The notes below the pieces were generated by a model. That model saw only the letters and a program-made list of their open reading frames with translations, ran no database searches and was not told the DNA's origin. Below, piece after piece: positions 25,188-34,713 of a DNA stretch of 64,000 bases (positions are counted from its first letter, which is position 1; every line of letters begins with the position of its first letter). The DNA is taken from positions 84,945 through 148,944 of the forward strand of contig JANXOF010000021.1 of NCBI GenBank assembly GCA_025353725.1, in the 5' to 3' direction. A program made the position numbers and the translations under genes. This DNA comes from Polyangiaceae bacterium. GTDB lineage: Bacteria > Myxococcota_A > Polyangia > Polyangiales > Polyangiaceae.

Positions 25188-26231
25188 ATGCGACGCCTAG
25201 GTCACCTCTTTGTCTTCCTCGTCGCGTGCAGCGCGTCCCCCTCCTTGGGTACGAACGGAGACCGTGGCCGCGGAGCCGATGCGGAGACAGCCACCGGTGC
25301 TGACTCGCAGTCCGGCGGCCGCGAGAGGAGCGTCGGTGGGCCAAGCGCACGGGACTGGAAATCGTTTCCTGCGATCGTTGATGCCCCCGCTACGCCGACT
25401 CTTTACGCGCTTAGCGATGTACACGGGGGCTACGACCGCCTCGCCGCGCTCCTCACGTCGAATCACGTGCTCTCGAAAGCGCCTTCGTCTTCCACCGACG
25501 CTCATTGGGGAGCCGGAAATGCGACGCTCGTGGTCACAGGTGACATGATCGACAAGGGTCCGTCGAGCGTCGAGGTCCTCGACTTCCTCATGGCGCTGCA
25601 GGCGGACGCAAAAAAAAGCGGCGGTCGCGTGATCGTTACACTCGGAAATCATGAAGCTGAGTTTCTCGTTGACCCGCTTAACTCAAAGGCGAGCGGTTCG
25701 GCGGGGATCGATGGCGAACTCGCGACGAAGGGTGTGATGCCTTCCGCCGTCACTTCGGGCTCCGACCCGCGCGGAGCCTGGTTGCGCGTGCTGCCTTTCG
25801 GGGCGCGCGTCGGTAGCTGGTTCTTTTCCCATGCAGGCGATACCCAAGGACGAACCACGACCGTGCTGGAAGCAACGCTCGAAGCTGCCGTGAACGCGCA
25901 CGCCGATTACAACGATCCCGAAATCGTCGGCCCGACCTCCATCCTTGAATCACGGTCTTGGTACTTGGACGCGGCAACCGCGGCTCAAAATGCAGCCGCG
26001 CTCGGCGTAAAGCACATTGCCTTCGGACACGATCCGTCCGCGCTCGGACCGAAGGGCATGATTGCAGTCTCACCTGACCACATCCTGTTGCGCGTCGACT
26101 GCGGCATGTCGCCGGGCGTGGACTACAGCACCGGCATGATGTTGCGCGTGACCCAACAAGGCACGAAGGATGTCGTTGAGGAGTTGAACGCAACCGGTCA
26201 AGCGAAGGCACTCTTTACGTCGGCGCGCTAA
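25188..26231 (+). CDS. PPP-family metallophosphatase, predicted lipoprotein
   Basis: A 347-residue protein. ATG 25188 gives MRRLGHLFVFLVACS, a short signal with lipobox LVAC, so it should be lipid-anchored outside the inner membrane. The dinuclear-metal motifs of the PPP Ser/Thr phosphatase family are present in order: SDVHGGYDRL, VTGDMIDKGPS, TLGNHEAEF, FSHAGD and AFGHDPSA. Activity on a phosphoprotein or another phosphomonoester in the periplasm is possible; Shewanella-like bacterial phosphatases are the nearest concept. It has its own upstream gap after glmM. A tandem octamer repeat lies 81 bases after its stop. Confidence 0.85.
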   Translation: MRRLGHLFVFLVACSASPSLGTNGDRGRGADAETATGADSQSGGRERSVGGPSARDWKSFPAIVDAPATPTLYALSDVHGGYDRLAALLTSNHVLSKAPSSSTDAHWGAGNATLVVTGDMIDKGPSSVEVLDFLMALQADAKKSGGRVIVTLGNHEAEFLVDPLNSKASGSAGIDGELATKGVMPSAVTSGSDPRGAWLRVLPFGARVGSWFFSHAGDTQGRTTTVLEATLEAAVNAHADYNDPEIVGPTSILESRSWYLDAATAAQNAAALGVKHIAFGHDPSALGPKGMIAVSPDHILLRVDCGMSPGVDYSTGMMLRVTQQGTKDVVEELNATGQAKALFTSAR

Positions 26232-26312
26232 GGGATAGAACGAGACCCCACGCCGTTAAGCGAACCGCGCGAGCTGCGAGCGCGTGAAGCACACCACGCG
26301 TCGCAACCCAAA

Positions 26313-26400
26313 ACATCAACGCATCAACGCATCAACGCATCAACGCATCAACGCATCAACGCATCAACGCATCAACGCATCAACGCATCAACGCATCAAC
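26313..26400 (+). repeat. Tandem octamer array (GCATCAAC x10 plus one variant copy) between convergent genes
   Basis: Ten perfect consecutive copies of GCATCAAC (26321-26400), preceded by ACATCAAC (26313-26320). The array fills most of the gap between the phosphatase stop (26231) and the convergent dehydrogenase stop (26418). The 8-base unit is not a multiple of three and no gene crosses it. There are no spacers, so it is not a CRISPR. Confidence 0.97.
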
Positions 26401-26417
26401 ATAAGGGCACCTCCCGC

Positions 26418-27590
26418 TCAGGGGTGCAGCACGACCTTAATGCACCCATCTTTCTTGTCCCGGAATTTCGCGTAGGCCTCCGGCGCTTTCGAAAGCGGTA
26501 CGCGATGAGTGATGACAAACGAAGGGTCGATCTCGGCCGCCTCGATTTTCTTCAAGAGGGGCCCCATGTAGCGCTGCATGTGTGTCTGACCGCTCTTCAT
26601 GGTCAGTCCCTTATTCATAAAGGCACCAAACGGAACCTTGTCGAGGGGCCCAACGTACGCGCCGGGAACGGAAATCGTTCCTCCTTTTCGGCAGCACATG
26701 ATGGCCTCACAAAGAGCGTGCGTGCGGTCCGTTGTGGGCATGACAGCTGACTTCACTTTATCGACCATGGCGTCCACCGTCGGTCCCGCGTGCGCCTCGC
26801 AGCCGACGGCATCAATGCACCGGTCGGGCCCGCGCCCGTTAGTCATAGCTTGGAGTCGCTCGTAGACAGACTCCTCTTTGAAGTTGATAGTCTCGGCTTT
26901 CCCAGAAGTCCGCGCGAGCGCGAGTCGCGCAGAGACGCTGTCGATGGCGATGACGCGGCCTGCTCCGAGCATCCACGCGCTCTTGATGGCAAACTGGGCG
27001 ACAGGTCCGCACCCCCAAATGGCGACTGTGTCACCAGGTTCGATATCACAGTTTTCTGCGGCCATATAACCTGTAGGAAAGATATCCGACAGGAAGAGTA
27101 CCTTGTCATCGGGAAGGTCAGACTCGATTTTAAGCGGGCCGACGTCCGCGAAGGGAACGCGAAGATACTCGGCTTGACCGCCGGAAAAACCGCCTAAAAG
27201 GTGGGAAAATCCGAAAAGACCCGCGGGCGAATGGCCCATTGCCTTCTCCGCCATGGCGGCGTTTGGGTTTGATACGTCGCAACACGAGAACAGGGTCTTC
27301 TTGCAAAAGAAGCAATCCCCGCATGAAATCGTGAAAGGAACGACAACTCTATCGCCCTTTTTAAGCCTTGTTACAGCCGCGCCGACCTCGACCACAATAC
27401 CCATTGTTTCGTGCCCTAGAATGTCTCCAGACTTCATCGTTGGCATGAAGCCGTTGAGCAGATGCAGATCAGAACCGCAGATGCCAGATGAGGTAACTCT
27501 AATGATTGCGTCCGTCGTACTCTCGATGACAGGGTCCTTGACAGTATCCACTCTTACGTCGCCAGTACCGTGCCAACACAATGCTTTCAT
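26418..27590 (-). CDS. Zinc-dependent medium-chain alcohol/formaldehyde dehydrogenase
   Basis: A 390-residue MDR-family protein. ATG 27590 has AAGGA 8 bases upstream; the longer frame from 27623 is unnecessary. The catalytic-zinc motif is [10 protein letters not shown] with GHETMGIV, the structural-zinc cysteines lie in [14 protein letters not shown], and the NAD-binding site is [12 protein letters not shown]. The overall layout resembles glutathione-independent formaldehyde dehydrogenase and related threonine-dehydrogenase-like enzymes, which oxidise alcohols or aldehydes with NAD in the cytoplasm. It stands alone, convergent with the phosphatase gene across the octamer array. The substrate is not predictable. 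Confidence 0.9.
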   Translation of the reverse strand: MKALCWHGTGDVRVDTVKDPVIESTTDAIIRVTSSGICGSDLHLLNGFMPTMKSGDILGHETMGIVVEVGAAVTRLKKGDRVVVPFTISCGDCFFCKKTLFSCCDVSNPNAAMAEKAMGHSPAGLFGFSHLLGGFSGGQAEYLRVPFADVGPLKIESDLPDDKVLFLSDIFPTGYMAAENCDIEPGDTVAIWGCGPVAQFAIKSAWMLGAGRVIAIDSVSARLALARTSGKAETINFKEESVYERLQAMTNGRGPDRCIDAVGCEAHAGPTVDAMVDKVKSAVMPTTDRTHALCEAIMCCRKGGTISVPGAYVGPLDKVPFGAFMNKGLTMKSGQTHMQRYMGPLLKKIEAAEIDPSFVITHRVPLSKAPEAYAKFRDKKDGCIKVVLHP

Positions 27591-27675
27591 GAGACAGTCC
27601 TTCCTTCTCGCGATTTTTATCACCCACTACGAAACAGAACGAAGAAACTCGTCTCGGAGCGATGAAGGTCGATAC

Positions 27676-28617
27676 TCAAAATGCGTAGCCGGCTTCGAGG
27701 ATGAGCCGAGGTTTGAACCCCGTCGAGGCGATGGCGCTCGCTGAGCTAGGAAGGTCTCCAAAATCTTGACTAACGTTTAGGTACTCAAGACCCACGCCGC
27801 CCCCGAGCGCTACGCTGTCGGCGATAATTGTCTTCACTCCGACATCGACTGCGACACCAACGTCGACAAACGCCTTATCCTGACCGGCTACGCTCGCGTT
27901 GTAAGCTCCCAGGATGAGGGCCGGGCCGACGAAAATCCCGTTCATCCCGCGATTACCACTGTAATATCGATATCCAAGCTCCCCGCCAACGCCCGTAAAC
28001 GTTTGATTGGCCGTGTCATTGAGTCCCGTCGCGACGTCGTGCGACGTCCGTATGATGTGCGGATTGACCATGACGGCGTGGTGCGTCACAGGTGCCCATT
28101 CGGCCTGCACACTGAATCGCCCCCCCAGAAACAAGCCGAGCGGATTTACCTCGACGGCAAACGGCTTGTACGACCCGGGTTTATCAGTGGCTCGCGTCGT
28201 ATCCGCCACGACCGTCGAAAACGTATCGGCACCGGTCGTGGTCGTCTTTCCCACTTTTGCAGCTTCTTTTGGCGCGACTTCACCATCTTTGGTCCGCAAC
28301 GCGGGGTCTCTTGCATCCCGTTCGTTTTTTCTTTGTGTTTCAGAGCCCACGATTTCTTCATTGGCCTTGGAGGCGCCGTGATTCACTTCGTCATCGGCTT
28401 TTTTGATTTCACTCGGTGACGTCGCAGGAATCGACGTAGAACCGGCGGCCCTTCCACCGGGCACTTTGGGCGCTCCCGGAGTCTGCGGCTGCTTGCTGCC
28501 TGAAATCGCCTTTGGCGGAGAATCGTCAGCGCATGCGACGTTGGCAATGTTCGAGGCGTAAAGCGAAGAGGCGAAAGCGCCGACTGCGAACATCGAAGAT
28601 AACGTATTGCGTAGCAT
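27676..28617 (-). CDS. Predicted outer-membrane beta-barrel protein with low-complexity N-terminal linker
   Basis: A 313-residue protein with a signal peptide (MLRNTLSSMFAVGAFASSLYA) and an AGGAG ribosome site 8 bases before ATG. Residues 30-145 are a hydrophilic linker rich in Pro, Ala, Lys and Glu. Residues 150-313 show alternating hydrophobic/hydrophilic strands with many Gly, Tyr and Asn (for example GGELGYRYYSGNRG and GVGLEYLNVSQDFG) and end in EAGYAF, the C-terminal Phe signal recognised by the BAM complex. It is probably an eight-stranded OmpA/OmpW-size barrel with a periplasmic linker. The function is unknown. Confidence 0.7.
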   Translation of the reverse strand: MLRNTLSSMFAVGAFASSLYASNIANVACADDSPPKAISGSKQPQTPGAPKVPGGRAAGSTSIPATSPSEIKKADDEVNHGASKANEEIVGSETQRKNERDARDPALRTKDGEVAPKEAAKVGKTTTTGADTFSTVVADTTRATDKPGSYKPFAVEVNPLGLFLGGRFSVQAEWAPVTHHAVMVNPHIIRTSHDVATGLNDTANQTFTGVGGELGYRYYSGNRGMNGIFVGPALILGAYNASVAGQDKAFVDVGVAVDVGVKTIIADSVALGGGVGLEYLNVSQDFGDLPSSASAIASTGFKPRLILEAGYAF

Positions 28618-28904
28618 TCTCTTGACTCCTAGTAGCGACTACAAGTCGGCATCAGCACACGGCGTGCCACGTCATCACGAACGGTTTCGCTTGCGCCCGC
28701 GCGGCCTCGATTGGCTGTCAGCCGGGTAAACCACGTAAGCGTCCGCACGGTGAATCTCGCCACAGAGTGCCAATGCCTCAGTCCGCACGGCGCTAAGCGC
28801 AGCCAGAGGGCGTCCGCAATTTTTGCGGGCTATGCTCTTTCGGGCGAGGATCACGATTTGGCTCGCCTGATTCCGAGGACACCGCCTAGGGTCCGGCACC
28901 TCGA

Positions 28905-30848
28905 ATGACTGTCCTTGCCGCGCTCGATGTAACCAAAGCGTTCGGTGAACGTCTGCTTCTTTCCGGCGCATCATTCACCTTAGAAGAGGGCGAGCGCGTC
29001 GGTGTGGTCGGCCGTAACGGCGCCGGTAAAAGCACGTTCGCGAAGATTCTCGCCGGCGCGGAACAGCCCGACCGCGGGTCGGTCGCGACACGGCGGGGCG
29101 CGAGAGTCGCGTACCTTGCTCAGGAGCCCGACCTCGACCCCGACAAGACCGTGCGCGGCTCGGTCGAAGAAGGGCTTGCCGCGTGGATCGAAGCGCGTGA
29201 CCGTCATGAACGCATCACGGACAGCATCGCCGATGAGGCCCACGCGAGCGACAAGCGGATTGCGGAGCAGCTAGACGCCGCGGGCGAGGTCGAGCGGCTT
29301 GGCGGGTGGGAGCGAACGCACGAGGTCGATCGCGTCCTCGCCCATCTAGGCATCCTTGATCTCGTCGACCGCACCGCAGCCACGCTAAGCGGAGGCCAAA
29401 AGCGCCGCGTTGCGCTCGCTCGCGTGTTGGTCGCCGCACCCGACGTCATGCTCCTCGACGAGCCGACCAACCATCTCGACGCCGACACGATCGAGTGGCT
29501 CGAAACGTTCCTCGTCGAATCGTTTCGCGGCGCGGTGCTACTCGTCACGCATGATCGCTGGCTGCTCGATCGGGTCGCGGATCGAACGATCGAGGTCGAA
29601 GGCGGCCACGTCCACGCGTACGCTGGCGGTTACGCGGATTTTCTGTCCGCAAAAGCGGAGCGGATCGCACAACAGGACCGAACGGAGAAGAACCGGAAAA
29701 ACTTTCTCCGGACCGAGCTCGAGTGGCTCAGTCGGCAACCGAAGGCGCGGAGCACGAAGCAAAAGTCGCGGATCGGGCGCGCCGAAGCTGCGCGTGACAC
29801 CGAGGCACCCCGCGATGAAGCGCGCGTCGAGCTCTCCGCGCAGGTGACCGATGCGGGGCGCGCAGTCCTCGATCTCCGAGGCGTTGGGCTCAAGGTTCCG
29901 AACGGCGACCGCTGGCTCCTTCGTCACTTCGACCTCGCGATGACCACGGGCGACCGTCTCGGGATTCTTGGCGCGAACGGTGCCGGAAAAACCACGCTTT
30001 TGCGCGCTCTTCTCGGCGAAACGCCGCTAGCAGAGGGCGAAATGGTGCTCGGTCGACGCGTCCGCATCGGTTACCTCGATCAGCAGCGCGCGGCACTCGA
30101 CCCCGACGCGAGCGTCTTCGACACGGTCTCGCAAGCCGTGCCCACGGTCGATAAAGAGCGCATCGACCCGCGCTCCTACCTCGAGCGCTTCGCGTTCGAC
30201 AGCTCCGCACAAAAGAAGAAGGTGGCGGCGCTTTCGGGGGGTGAGCGCGCACGACTCGCCCTAGCTCGACTGCTCGCCTCGGCGGCCAACTTGCTCTTGC
30301 TCGACGAGCCTTCCAACGATCTCGACACAGACACGTTGAGCGCGCTCGAGGACTTTCTTTCGACCTACGAAGGGTCACTGCTTGTCGTGACGCACGACAG
30401 ATACCTACTCGACCGCGTGACGACTGGCATCTTGTGCTTCGAGGGCGATGGGCGAGTGACACGCTACGCGGGCGCGTATCAAGCGTACGCCGCGGCGCGC
30501 GAGCGCGAAACCTACGAGCGCCGCGCGGCGAAACAGACGCCCGTAAACCTCGCGCAAAGCGCGGCGGAAAAGGCTCTCGAACGCGGCTCAAAGACCACGC
30601 GATCCGGAAAGGCGGCGCTCTCGAAGAACGAACAACGCGAGCTCGACGGCATCTTGGACAAGGTCGACGCCGCGGACATGGCCGCTACGGCCATTGAGGC
30701 GGAGCTGAGAGATCCCTCCCTCTACGCGGGCGGTCAGGAGGACGCAAAAGTCATTCAAATCCGAGCGAGGCTCGAGGCCGCCAAGGACGTAGCGCTGAAA
30801 CTCACTTCGCGTTGGGAGGAGCTCGAGGCGAAGAAAGCGAGCCTCTAG
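28905..30848 (+). CDS. uup: ABC-F family ATPase, Uup type
   Basis: A 647-residue protein with two ATPase domains and no membrane helices. Domain 1 has GRNGAGKST, LSGGQKRRV and LLDEPTNHLD; domain 2 has GANGAGKTT, LSGGERARL and LLDEPSNDLD. Between them is the basic P-site-tRNA-interaction linker (EWLSRQPKARSTKQKSR). The C-terminal 90 residues form a coiled coil with LSKNEQRELDGILDKVDAAD, as in Uup. ABC-F proteins act on ribosomes; Uup affects ribosome function and transposon excision in E. coli. It is monocistronic here, with a 287-base gap upstream in which I see no other gene. Confidence 0.92.
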   Translation: MTVLAALDVTKAFGERLLLSGASFTLEEGERVGVVGRNGAGKSTFAKILAGAEQPDRGSVATRRGARVAYLAQEPDLDPDKTVRGSVEEGLAAWIEARDRHERITDSIADEAHASDKRIAEQLDAAGEVERLGGWERTHEVDRVLAHLGILDLVDRTAATLSGGQKRRVALARVLVAAPDVMLLDEPTNHLDADTIEWLETFLVESFRGAVLLVTHDRWLLDRVADRTIEVEGGHVHAYAGGYADFLSAKAERIAQQDRTEKNRKNFLRTELEWLSRQPKARSTKQKSRIGRAEAARDTEAPRDEARVELSAQVTDAGRAVLDLRGVGLKVPNGDRWLLRHFDLAMTTGDRLGILGANGAGKTTLLRALLGETPLAEGEMVLGRRVRIGYLDQQRAALDPDASVFDTVSQAVPTVDKERIDPRSYLERFAFDSSAQKKKVAALSGGERARLALARLLASAANLLLLDEPSNDLDTDTLSALEDFLSTYEGSLLVVTHDRYLLDRVTTGILCFEGDGRVTRYAGAYQAYAAARERETYERRAAKQTPVNLAQSAAEKALERGSKTTRSGKAALSKNEQRELDGILDKVDAADMAATAIEAELRDPSLYAGGQEDAKVIQIRARLEAAKDVALKLTSRWEELEAKKASL

Positions 30849-30894
30849 CGTCGCGCCGCGGTTCGTCGACCCGTCCCCGCCACCTGCACCTGCT

Positions 30895-31833
30895 CTACCC
30901 GCCGCCTTCGGTGATTACGACGGCCGGACCGCGTAGGACCTTCGCCGACCAGGCAGGGTAGAAGACGCGCACTCCCTGACCTGGGTCGCCCTCGACGCCG
31001 GTTTCCAAGCGAAGTTTCGCACGCATCATCACGGGGTACTTCGGGACCGGAATGGCCTCGTATCCCCCGCTCGCGCCGCGGGCGTAATACGACTTTGCCC
31101 CTGCGGTCTCGGCGACGAGAATCGTTGGATGAATCACAGACATCGTCCCAAGAAGCGTAAGCGTTTCTGCCTGGAGCGATTTCGCAAACCTTGCGTGCGG
31201 CGAATCCGCCGCAAACAAGTTTCCGACAGCGAGCGAGAATGCTTTGTGATTTTCGGCAATCGTACGAGCAACGAACTGCTCATTTTCGCGATATACCGTA
31301 TTCGTCAGTCGCGAGCGGACAAGCTGCGCGGCTTCGACCACCGGCTTGCCGTCAAAGCCCGCCTCGACGGTCACATCGCTCGACGTCGGTGGATGTCCGA
31401 GGTTTGGCGGTATCGAAATGACCGCGAGCGACGGCGGGTCGAACCCTGGCACTTCGACGTAGCCGCTCGCGTTCGCGTCCGCGAGCAGTCGCCGGAAGGT
31501 CTCTTCCGTCACGTTCGGCAAGGCGCCGAGCTCGTCAAGGCTTGAAAACCACCTCGACAACCCATCGGCCGTGATGCGGAACTCCGCGATGCTTCTGGCC
31601 TCCTCAGCGGTAAGCTGCGTGCGCGAAGTGAGCACGCTCGTGGTGGCCTCGAAGTCGTTGACCAACAGAAGTACGCCCTCTTCGTCAAGACCTCCCGGCG
31701 CGATCCCAACGGCTGCAGGAAGCTCACCGAGGCCGCTTTCGGCATGACCCAGGTCGATCGACGCGGAGGCGCACCCGACCGCTCCGAGTAGGGTGAGCGC
31801 GCAAAGCACGCTGCGGACGCACGTAGCGCCCAT
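30895..31833 (-). CDS. Predicted lipoprotein with helix-hairpin-helix-like N-terminal region
   Basis: A 312-residue protein from ATG 31833, chosen because MGATCVRSVLCALTLLGAVGC is a good lipoprotein signal (lipobox AVGC); longer frames run to 31923. Residues 45-130 contain the pattern LLLVND...LTAEEARSIAEFR...FSSLDELGALPNVTEETFRRLL, which resembles tandem helix-hairpin-helix units of the ComEA/GspK type. The rest, with MSVIHPTILVAETAGAKSYY and FYPAWSAKVLRGP, matches nothing I recognise. It is the third gene of a same-strand run after the kinase and the PEGA protein. The function is unknown. Confidence 0.7.
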   Translation of the reverse strand: MGATCVRSVLCALTLLGAVGCASASIDLGHAESGLGELPAAVGIAPGGLDEEGVLLLVNDFEATTSVLTSRTQLTAEEARSIAEFRITADGLSRWFSSLDELGALPNVTEETFRRLLADANASGYVEVPGFDPPSLAVISIPPNLGHPPTSSDVTVEAGFDGKPVVEAAQLVRSRLTNTVYRENEQFVARTIAENHKAFSLAVGNLFAADSPHARFAKSLQAETLTLLGTMSVIHPTILVAETAGAKSYYARGASGGYEAIPVPKYPVMMRAKLRLETGVEGDPGQGVRVFYPAWSAKVLRGPAVVITEGGG

Positions 31834-31956
31834 CACACGTGTGAATCCTGCGGACCGGAGCGACTTAAGGCGACACGTAAGCACAGGTTTTCCTGTCACG
31901 ATTGGCAGCGAATGCAAGAGCAACGTGCCCGCACACGTGAGCGTCCTGCATCCTCG

Positions 31957-32997
31957 CTAAAACGAGCCGACGCAATGGAGATTGCCGCCTCGACGATCGA
32001 GCACCGGCGCACATTGAACACCTCCGGTCGCGACCGATGGCTGCGTGCGAGGTGCGGTCGCCGCGAGAGCCAACCCGCCCAACGCGAAGACGCCTCCGCT
32101 CACGAAACTCACGAGCGAAACCGTGAGCCATGTGCGCGCGGATTCAACTCGGTTTTCGCAGTCGACCGATTGAAGCGCACCGAGTCCCGGACATGACGAG
32201 TTGTAGTCGTCGACAATTCGCTGACGAACGAGCAGGCCAATCCCGCCGGTCAAGACGAGTGCACTTCCAACACTCGTCAGCGCCCAGCCACTCATGCGCT
32301 GGCTTCGGCCAGGGTCGCCAAGGTAAGCCCCATCGTTCGCGCCTCCGACCCGCGCCTGGTGTCGTTCGCCGCGCGACGCGCCGTCGTGCGGAGACGTCGC
32401 CGGGAGCGGAACGAGCATAACGGTTTCGCGAGAGACGCCGCCAGAAGGCACTTCGACTGCGCGCTTCGTCGCGTAGAAACCAGTCGCGCGTACCTCCAGA
32501 GTTCGGGTGCCCGCCTCGACACGAAAGGGCGCCGTTGCCGGAATCATTCCTAACGAAACGCCGTCAAGCACCACCTCGGCCCCGGAAGTGCCATGCACGT
32601 CGAGGCTCCCGAGATGCCGGCGAACGATAATGAGCGCCCCCTCAAGCGCAGCTCTATTTTTCTCGATCCAAGGATCGCGTTCGGCCGCGAGCGCCGCCGC
32701 GAGATCGCTCTCGGCGACCAGCCAAAGTCCGAGTGCGTGCTCGGCGAGTGCGACTTGTGCGCGTCCGCGCGGACTGGAGGCTTGCGCTTGCGCAGCTTTG
32801 AAAAGTGCGAGCGCTTCGTCATCCTCCCCACGTTCGCGCAATTCGATACCGCGTGAAATAAGCGCTTCGGCCTCGTCTGCGGTCGCCGCCCGCGCGGGGC
32901 GCGGATGAACGACACCGAACGCGAAAGCCGTACACGCGAAAGCGATACGCACGAGGAAGGAACGAATCAGCTCGAAGTATCTCTCGCATTTCGCCAT
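31957..32997 (-). CDS. Secreted or membrane-anchored TPR-PEGA protein
   Basis: A 346-residue protein. It has an N-terminal signal or anchor (about residues 10-37, ending PARAATA), then a TPR-like helical section (EALISRGIELRERGEDDEALALFKAAQ), then one PEGA-like domain (GAEVVLDGVSLGMIPATAPFRVEAGTR, split here for length only). Two C-terminal hydrophobic helices follow around 240-260 and 290-312. PEGA domains are beta-rich surface modules of about 70 residues common in Myxococcota and often linked to Ser/Thr kinases. Its stop-start distance from the upstream kinase gene is only 15 bases, so the two are probably cotranscribed. The product at 37623-38759 has the same plan. Confidence 0.75.
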   Translation of the reverse strand: MAKCERYFELIRSFLVRIAFACTAFAFGVVHPRPARAATADEAEALISRGIELRERGEDDEALALFKAAQAQASSPRGRAQVALAEHALGLWLVAESDLAAALAAERDPWIEKNRAALEGALIIVRRHLGSLDVHGTSGAEVVLDGVSLGMIPATAPFRVEAGTRTLEVRATGFYATKRAVEVPSGGVSRETVMLVPLPATSPHDGASRGERHQARVGGANDGAYLGDPGRSQRMSGWALTSVGSALVLTGGIGLLVRQRIVDDYNSSCPGLGALQSVDCENRVESARTWLTVSLVSFVSGGVFALGGLALAATAPRTQPSVATGGVQCAPVLDRRGGNLHCVGSF

Positions 32998-33012
32998 CTC
33001 TTGCGCCCGTAC

Positions 33013-34713
33013 CTAACGAAGGATCGGCGCGCCATTGGAATGGATGCCTACGGGCAGCGCGCTCACCGCGTGCGCGTTCGTCTGGGGCTCCCCGGCGTCA
33101 GGCATCGCGGCGCGCGGCGTCATACGCGGCCTTGAGGCTCGCTCGCTCCCGGTCGGACTGGTGGCAGCAGTTGACAAGGCGATAACCGTCGAAAGTGCGG
33201 CCCCAACCGCCGCCGTACGCTCTTCCGCAGTAGGCGCAGGCGGCTCCGCGTGAGGCGTGCGCGGACCCGAGCCGGTGGACGCTTCACGCCATGGCGTGTC
33301 ACTCGCGGCTTCGGCGCCTACGTTGGTCGAAGCGGCAACGACGAGCGCCGACTTCGGTGCGCTCGCGCCGAAAACGCTAGCCATGACAAAACCCGTCGCG
33401 ACGAGCGCGGCAAGCAACCCGCTCGCCAGGCGAAAAGGGACCGGTCGCGGCCTGCGAACTGGCTCACATGCCGCGGGTCCGGAGTGTCCCCACGTTCCGC
33501 CCGTCGACGCGAGAGCAACGGTGCCGAGAGCGGAAGGTTCGCCGTAATCGATGACGGCCGCCTTCATGATCATGGGATTGACCATGCGCTCCACGGTCGC
33601 GGCGTCATCGGTCTCGCAGGAAGGCAGAAAAGCGAGCTCGACAAGGCTCAAGATGAGGGCGCGATCTTGCGGGTCTTGCGTACTTTCGAGCGAACGCCAG
33701 GGGCGAACGGGGCCATGCTGGGTCGCACTCCGCGAGAACGGCTCGAGCGCAGCGGCGAGTGACGCCACATTGGCGAAACGCGCGGCAGGGCTCTTTTCCA
33801 AGCAGCGCATGACGACCGCGGCAAGCTCGGCGTTGAGCGTCGGGCGCAAATCGAGCAGCGGAGCCGGAATCTCGTTCACCACGGCGACGCAGACCTCCGT
33901 AAGTGTCTCGCCATTGAACGGCAGCGCCCCACCGAGCATCACGTAGAGGATCACGCCGACAGCCCATTGGTCACTTGCGAACTCGGCGGTCCGCGACGAG
34001 CGCATCTGCTCAGGAGCCATGAAAAGAGGCGAACCCACCATCGATGCGGAGTCGGTGAGCGCCAGCTGCCCAACCGCTCCAGGACCGATGGATTTCGCGA
34101 TGCCGAAATCGAGGACTTTGACGAGCGGCGTTCCGTTGAGGCGACGGGTGACGAAGAGGTTTTGTGGTTTCAAGTCGCGATGCACAAGTCCGCACGCGTG
34201 TGCCTCGACGAGCGCCTCGCAGGTCTGCAGCATGTACTCGACGACGTCGGCGACGGGTAACGGACCGCTCTGCTGATTGAGCTTCGCGAGGTCCATGCCC
34301 TCGAGAAGCTCAAGAACGATGAACGGCCGCGTGAGGGAGTCGTTTCCCACGTCGTAAACGCGGGCCACATGTTCGCTTTTGAGACCTACGACCGCGCGCG
34401 CCTCGCGCATGAAGCGCTCAATGTTGCCCTTCCCCAAGAGCGCCCGCGGGTGAATAAACTTTAGAGCCACCTTATGGTCGAGAACGAGGTGACGAGCGGC
34501 GAAGACAACCCCCATTCCGCCGGCACCGAGCAACCGTTCAATACGGTATTTACCCGCAACCACGTCACCCACGGCGAGCGACGCGGCCGACTCAGCGAAC
34601 TCCGTGACATCGACCGCCTCGACGGATAGGTCCGATGCCGCGGATAGGCTTGCCATTGCACTTGAGACGCCGACGGGGCGCGCATCTGACGGGGACCGCA
34701 ACAAATCCGACAT
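33013..34713 (-). CDS. Membrane-bound Hanks-type Ser/Thr protein kinase
   Basis: A 566-residue protein from ATG 34713; an in-frame start at 34830 is possible but adds a Cys/Trp/Arg-rich segment unlike the family. The kinase domain (about 55-345) has GAGGMG at 63-68, VALKF with Lys85, HRDLKPQN at 178-185, DFG at 202-204 and SPLFMAPEQM. A hydrophobic helix near 440-462 (LASGLLAALVATGFVMASVFG) separates it from an Ala/Ser/Pro-rich, probably periplasmic tail with no recognised sensor domain. Such kinases phosphorylate cytoplasmic proteins on Ser/Thr. The next gene encodes a PEGA protein 15 bases downstream, a likely functional partner or cell-envelope sensor component. Confidence 0.92.
   Translation of the reverse strand: MSDLLRSPSDARPVGVSSAMASLSAASDLSVEAVDVTEFAESAASLAVGDVVAGKYRIERLLGAGGMGVVFAARHLVLDHKVALKFIHPRALLGKGNIERFMREARAVVGLKSEHVARVYDVGNDSLTRPFIVLELLEGMDLAKLNQQSGPLPVADVVEYMLQTCEALVEAHACGLVHRDLKPQNLFVTRRLNGTPLVKVLDFGIAKSIGPGAVGQLALTDSASMVGSPLFMAPEQMRSSRTAEFASDQWAVGVILYVMLGGALPFNGETLTEVCVAVVNEIPAPLLDLRPTLNAELAAVVMRCLEKSPAARFANVASLAAALEPFSRSATQHGPVRPWRSLESTQDPQDRALILSLVELAFLPSCETDDAATVERMVNPMIMKAAVIDYGEPSALGTVALASTGGTWGHSGPAACEPVRRPRPVPFRLASGLLAALVATGFVMASVFGASAPKSALVVAASTNVGAEAASDTPWREASTGSGPRTPHAEPPAPTAEERTAAVGAALSTVIALSTAATSPTGSERASRPRMTPRAAMPDAGEPQTNAHAVSALPVGIHSNGAPILR

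Noticed and set aside
26313-26400. Possible CRISPR array
   Set aside because: The units are 8 bases and contiguous with no spacers, so this is a simple tandem repeat.
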